Assembly (NCBI GenBank): GCA_949045875.1
Contig: CARPYP010000039.1
Location: 1 to 13,392, forward strand
Direction of reading: 5' to 3'
From: an uncultured Clostridia bacterium
Lineage (GTDB): Bacteria > Bacillota > Clostridia > TANB77 > CAG-508
Length of the DNA: 13,392 nucleotides
The position numbers and the translations under genes are program-made. The notes under the pieces are model-generated. The model saw only the letters and a list, made by a program, of their open reading frames with translations, made no database searches and was not told the DNA's origin. Shown here in pieces: positions 12,118 to 13,392 of the stretch. Within the stretch, counting starts at the first letter, position 1, and the number at the start of each line of letters is the position of its first letter.

Positions 12118-12582
12118 ATGAAATATGAAATTGTAGAATTAGAAGAAAAGGTTATTACAGGAAGTAGAATAAAAACAACTAATCAAGATGGAAAGGCTAT
12201 GCAAGATATAGGAACTACTTGGCAAAAATTATTTGCAAATGGAATTTATGAGAAGATTCCAAATAAGGTAAATGGTAAAACAATAGGATTATATACAGAA
12301 TATGAGGGTGATTATACAAAACCTTATACATTTATTGCAGGAGCAGAAGTGAGTAGGGAAGTACAAATAGGCGAAGAAATAAAAAGTATTATTATTCCAA
12401 AAGGAAAATATGCTAAGTTTGTTATAACAGGAGATGTGCAAAATTCAGTAGGACAGGCTTGGCAAGAAATATGGAATATGGATTTAAAAAGAAAATATAC
12501 TTGTGATTTTGAAGAATATCAAAACAATTCTGAAGATATGCTAAAACAAGAAATTCATATTTATATTGCACTAGATAAGTAG
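12118..12582 (+). CDS. GyrI-like/YdeE-type effector-binding protein
   Basis: The 154-residue protein is a stand-alone GyrI-like (AraC effector-binding) domain. It begins MKYEIVELEEKVITGSRIKT and continues DIGTTWQKLFANGIYEKIPN, then GLYTEYEGDYTKPYTFIAGA, with the IPKGKYAKFVITGD strand and the final DMLKQEIHIYIAL. This order, including the IPxGxYAxF motif, is that of the YdeE and Cass2-type family, which folds as a pseudo-twofold ligand pocket. No DNA-binding domain is attached, so it would bind, sequester or act on a small molecule in the cytoplasm. A strong AGGAGG precedes it. The second GyrI-like gene follows 15 bases later, so the two are in one operon with the WYL regulator's operator upstream. 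The ligand is unknown. Confidence 0.8.
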   Translation: MKYEIVELEEKVITGSRIKTTNQDGKAMQDIGTTWQKLFANGIYEKIPNKVNGKTIGLYTEYEGDYTKPYTFIAGAEVSREVQIGEEIKSIIIPKGKYAKFVITGDVQNSVGQAWQEIWNMDLKRKYTCDFEEYQNNSEDMLKQEIHIYIALDK

Positions 12583-12597
12583 AAAGGAAAAGATAAA

Positions 12598-13236
12598 ATG
12601 GCTTTTGATTATAAAAAAGAATATAAGGAATTTTATATGCCAAAGAATAAACCTAGCATTATAACGATTCCTAAAATGAACTATATTGCAGTTAGAGGAA
12701 AAGGAAATCCTAATGATGAAAAAGGAGAATATAAACAGACAATAGGTCTTTTATATGCGATTGCTTTTACTATAAAAATGAGTTATAAGGGAACACATAA
12801 AATAGATGGTTATTTTGAATATGTTGTTCCACCACTAGAAGGATTTTGGTGGCAAGATGGAATGAAGGATAGTATTGACTATAATAATAAAGACCAACTG
12901 AACTTTATATCTATTATTAGGTTACCAGACTTTGTAACAAAAGAAGATTTTGAGTGGGCTATAAAGGAAGCGACAAATAAGAAAAAAATAGACTTTTCAA
13001 AAGTAGAATTTTTAACTTATGATGAAGGAAGTTGTGTTCAATGTATGCACATAGGTTCTTATGATGATGAGCCATCTACAATAAATTTAATGCACGAATA
13101 TATGATAGAAAATGGATATGAACTTGATATTACAGACAACAGATTTCATCACGAAATTTATTTAAGTGATCCAAGAAGATGTGATGTAAGTAAATTAAAA
13201 ACAGTCATAAGACACCCAATAAGAAAAAAGGAATAA
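12598..13236 (+). CDS. GyrI-like protein of the cyclopropanoid-hydrolase-like branch
   Basis: The 212-residue protein starts MAFDYKKEYKEFYMPKNKPS and continues with ITIPKMNYIAVRGKGNPND. The block VVPPLEGFWWQDG (about residues 76-88) has the acidic Glu and paired Trp typical of the larger GyrI-like proteins, and MHEYMIENGYELDITDNRFH with HEIYLSDPRR closes the fold. Members of this branch were shown to hydrolyse cyclopropanoid DNA-alkylating natural products (the CC-1065/yatakemycin type), with Glu and Trp residues in the pocket. Whether this protein does so is inference. AAAGGA precedes the ATG by about 9 bases. The next gene starts 2 bases after its stop codon, so coupling to the radical SAM gene is strong. 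Confidence 0.8.
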   Translation: MAFDYKKEYKEFYMPKNKPSIITIPKMNYIAVRGKGNPNDEKGEYKQTIGLLYAIAFTIKMSYKGTHKIDGYFEYVVPPLEGFWWQDGMKDSIDYNNKDQLNFISIIRLPDFVTKEDFEWAIKEATNKKKIDFSKVEFLTYDEGSCVQCMHIGSYDDEPSTINLMHEYMIENGYELDITDNRFHHEIYLSDPRRCDVSKLKTVIRHPIRKKE

Positions 13237-13238
13237 TT

Positions 13239-13392
13239 ATGGAATTTATAGAAGCAAAGACAATACTTCAAAGAGCAACACATGGAGAAGAATGGTTTGG
13301 AATTGATTATAATATGAATCTATACAAAGGTTGCTACCATAAATGTATTTATTGTGATAGTAGAAGTAATTGTTATCAGGTAGAAGATTTTG
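13239..13392 (+). CDS. SPL-family radical SAM protein, N-terminal part
   Basis: The gene begins at ATG 13239, two bases after the preceding stop codon, with AAGGA (13228-13232) as ribosome site, and runs off the right edge. The 51 visible residues include MNLYKGCYHKCIYCDSRSNC, where C-x3-C-x2-C is the radical SAM [4Fe-4S] motif set in the KGCxHxCIYCDSRS context of spore-photoproduct-lyase-like (SplB-type) proteins. Spore photoproduct lyase repairs a UV-induced thymine dimer in spore DNA. Many SPL-family members are not the lyase, and only the N-terminus is seen, so the reaction is open. Its place after two GyrI-like genes matches a cassette seen in other Firmicutes (from memory). Confidence 0.82.
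   Translation, partial: MEFIEAKTILQRATHGEEWFGIDYNMNLYKGCYHKCIYCDSRSNCYQVEDF

Noticed and set aside
1..13392. CRISPR arrays, tRNA/rRNA genes, transposons or phage genes
   Set aside because: No regularly spaced direct repeats, cloverleaf-like segments, transposase or phage structural motifs were seen anywhere in the window.

Overview
The window is strongly AT-rich, uses the standard code, and carries all its genes on the + strand with short intergenic gaps, strong AGGAGG-type ribosome binding sites and sigma-A-like promoters (TTGAAA/TTGACA, 17 bp, TATAAT). This points to a low-GC Firmicute, most likely a Clostridia-type gut or anaerobic organism; the species cannot be told from the sequence. 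No rRNA, tRNA, CRISPR array, transposase or integrase was seen. The window reads as a string of small regulator-plus-effector operons.

Layout. (1) 1-77: tail of a membrane protein. (2) 192-2671: alpha/beta hydrolase, membrane-anchored protein with an Ig-like domain, and metallo-beta-lactamase-fold hydrolase. (3) 2814-4591: ECF-type sigma factor followed by its apparent anti-sigma partner. The partner appears split into a 31-residue peptide (3355-3450) and a 383-residue membrane-anchored protein (3440-4591) in the next frame. (4) 4775-6014: AraC regulator and DUF2000 protein. (5) 6100-8739: esterase, chloramphenicol-acetyltransferase-like protein, HEAT-like helical protein and a flavodoxin-family oxidoreductase whose conserved C-terminus continues in frame past a TAA stop. 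(6) 8901-10092: XRE/DUF2975 membrane regulator with a small overlapping partner. (7) 10236-11052: SdpR-type ArsR repressor and SdpI-like membrane protein. (8) 11168 to the window end: WYL regulator, two GyrI-like proteins and the start of an SPL-family radical SAM protein.

The most notable structure is regulatory. Four intergenic regions use one compact module: a terminator hairpin for the upstream operon carries the -35 box of the next promoter in or at its loop, with the T-tract as spacer and the -10 just after it. The sdpR-like promoter sits between two 22-bp operators of identical design (TATTTAGA-N6-TCTAAATA). The WYL regulator gene and the GyrI gene after it each have a TGACA-N6-TGTCA operator at matching positions, which predicts one self-contained regulon. 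The last operon may be a small-molecule or genotoxin defence cassette, because some GyrI-like proteins hydrolyse cyclopropanoid genotoxins and spore photoproduct lyase is a DNA-repair radical SAM enzyme; this is inference.
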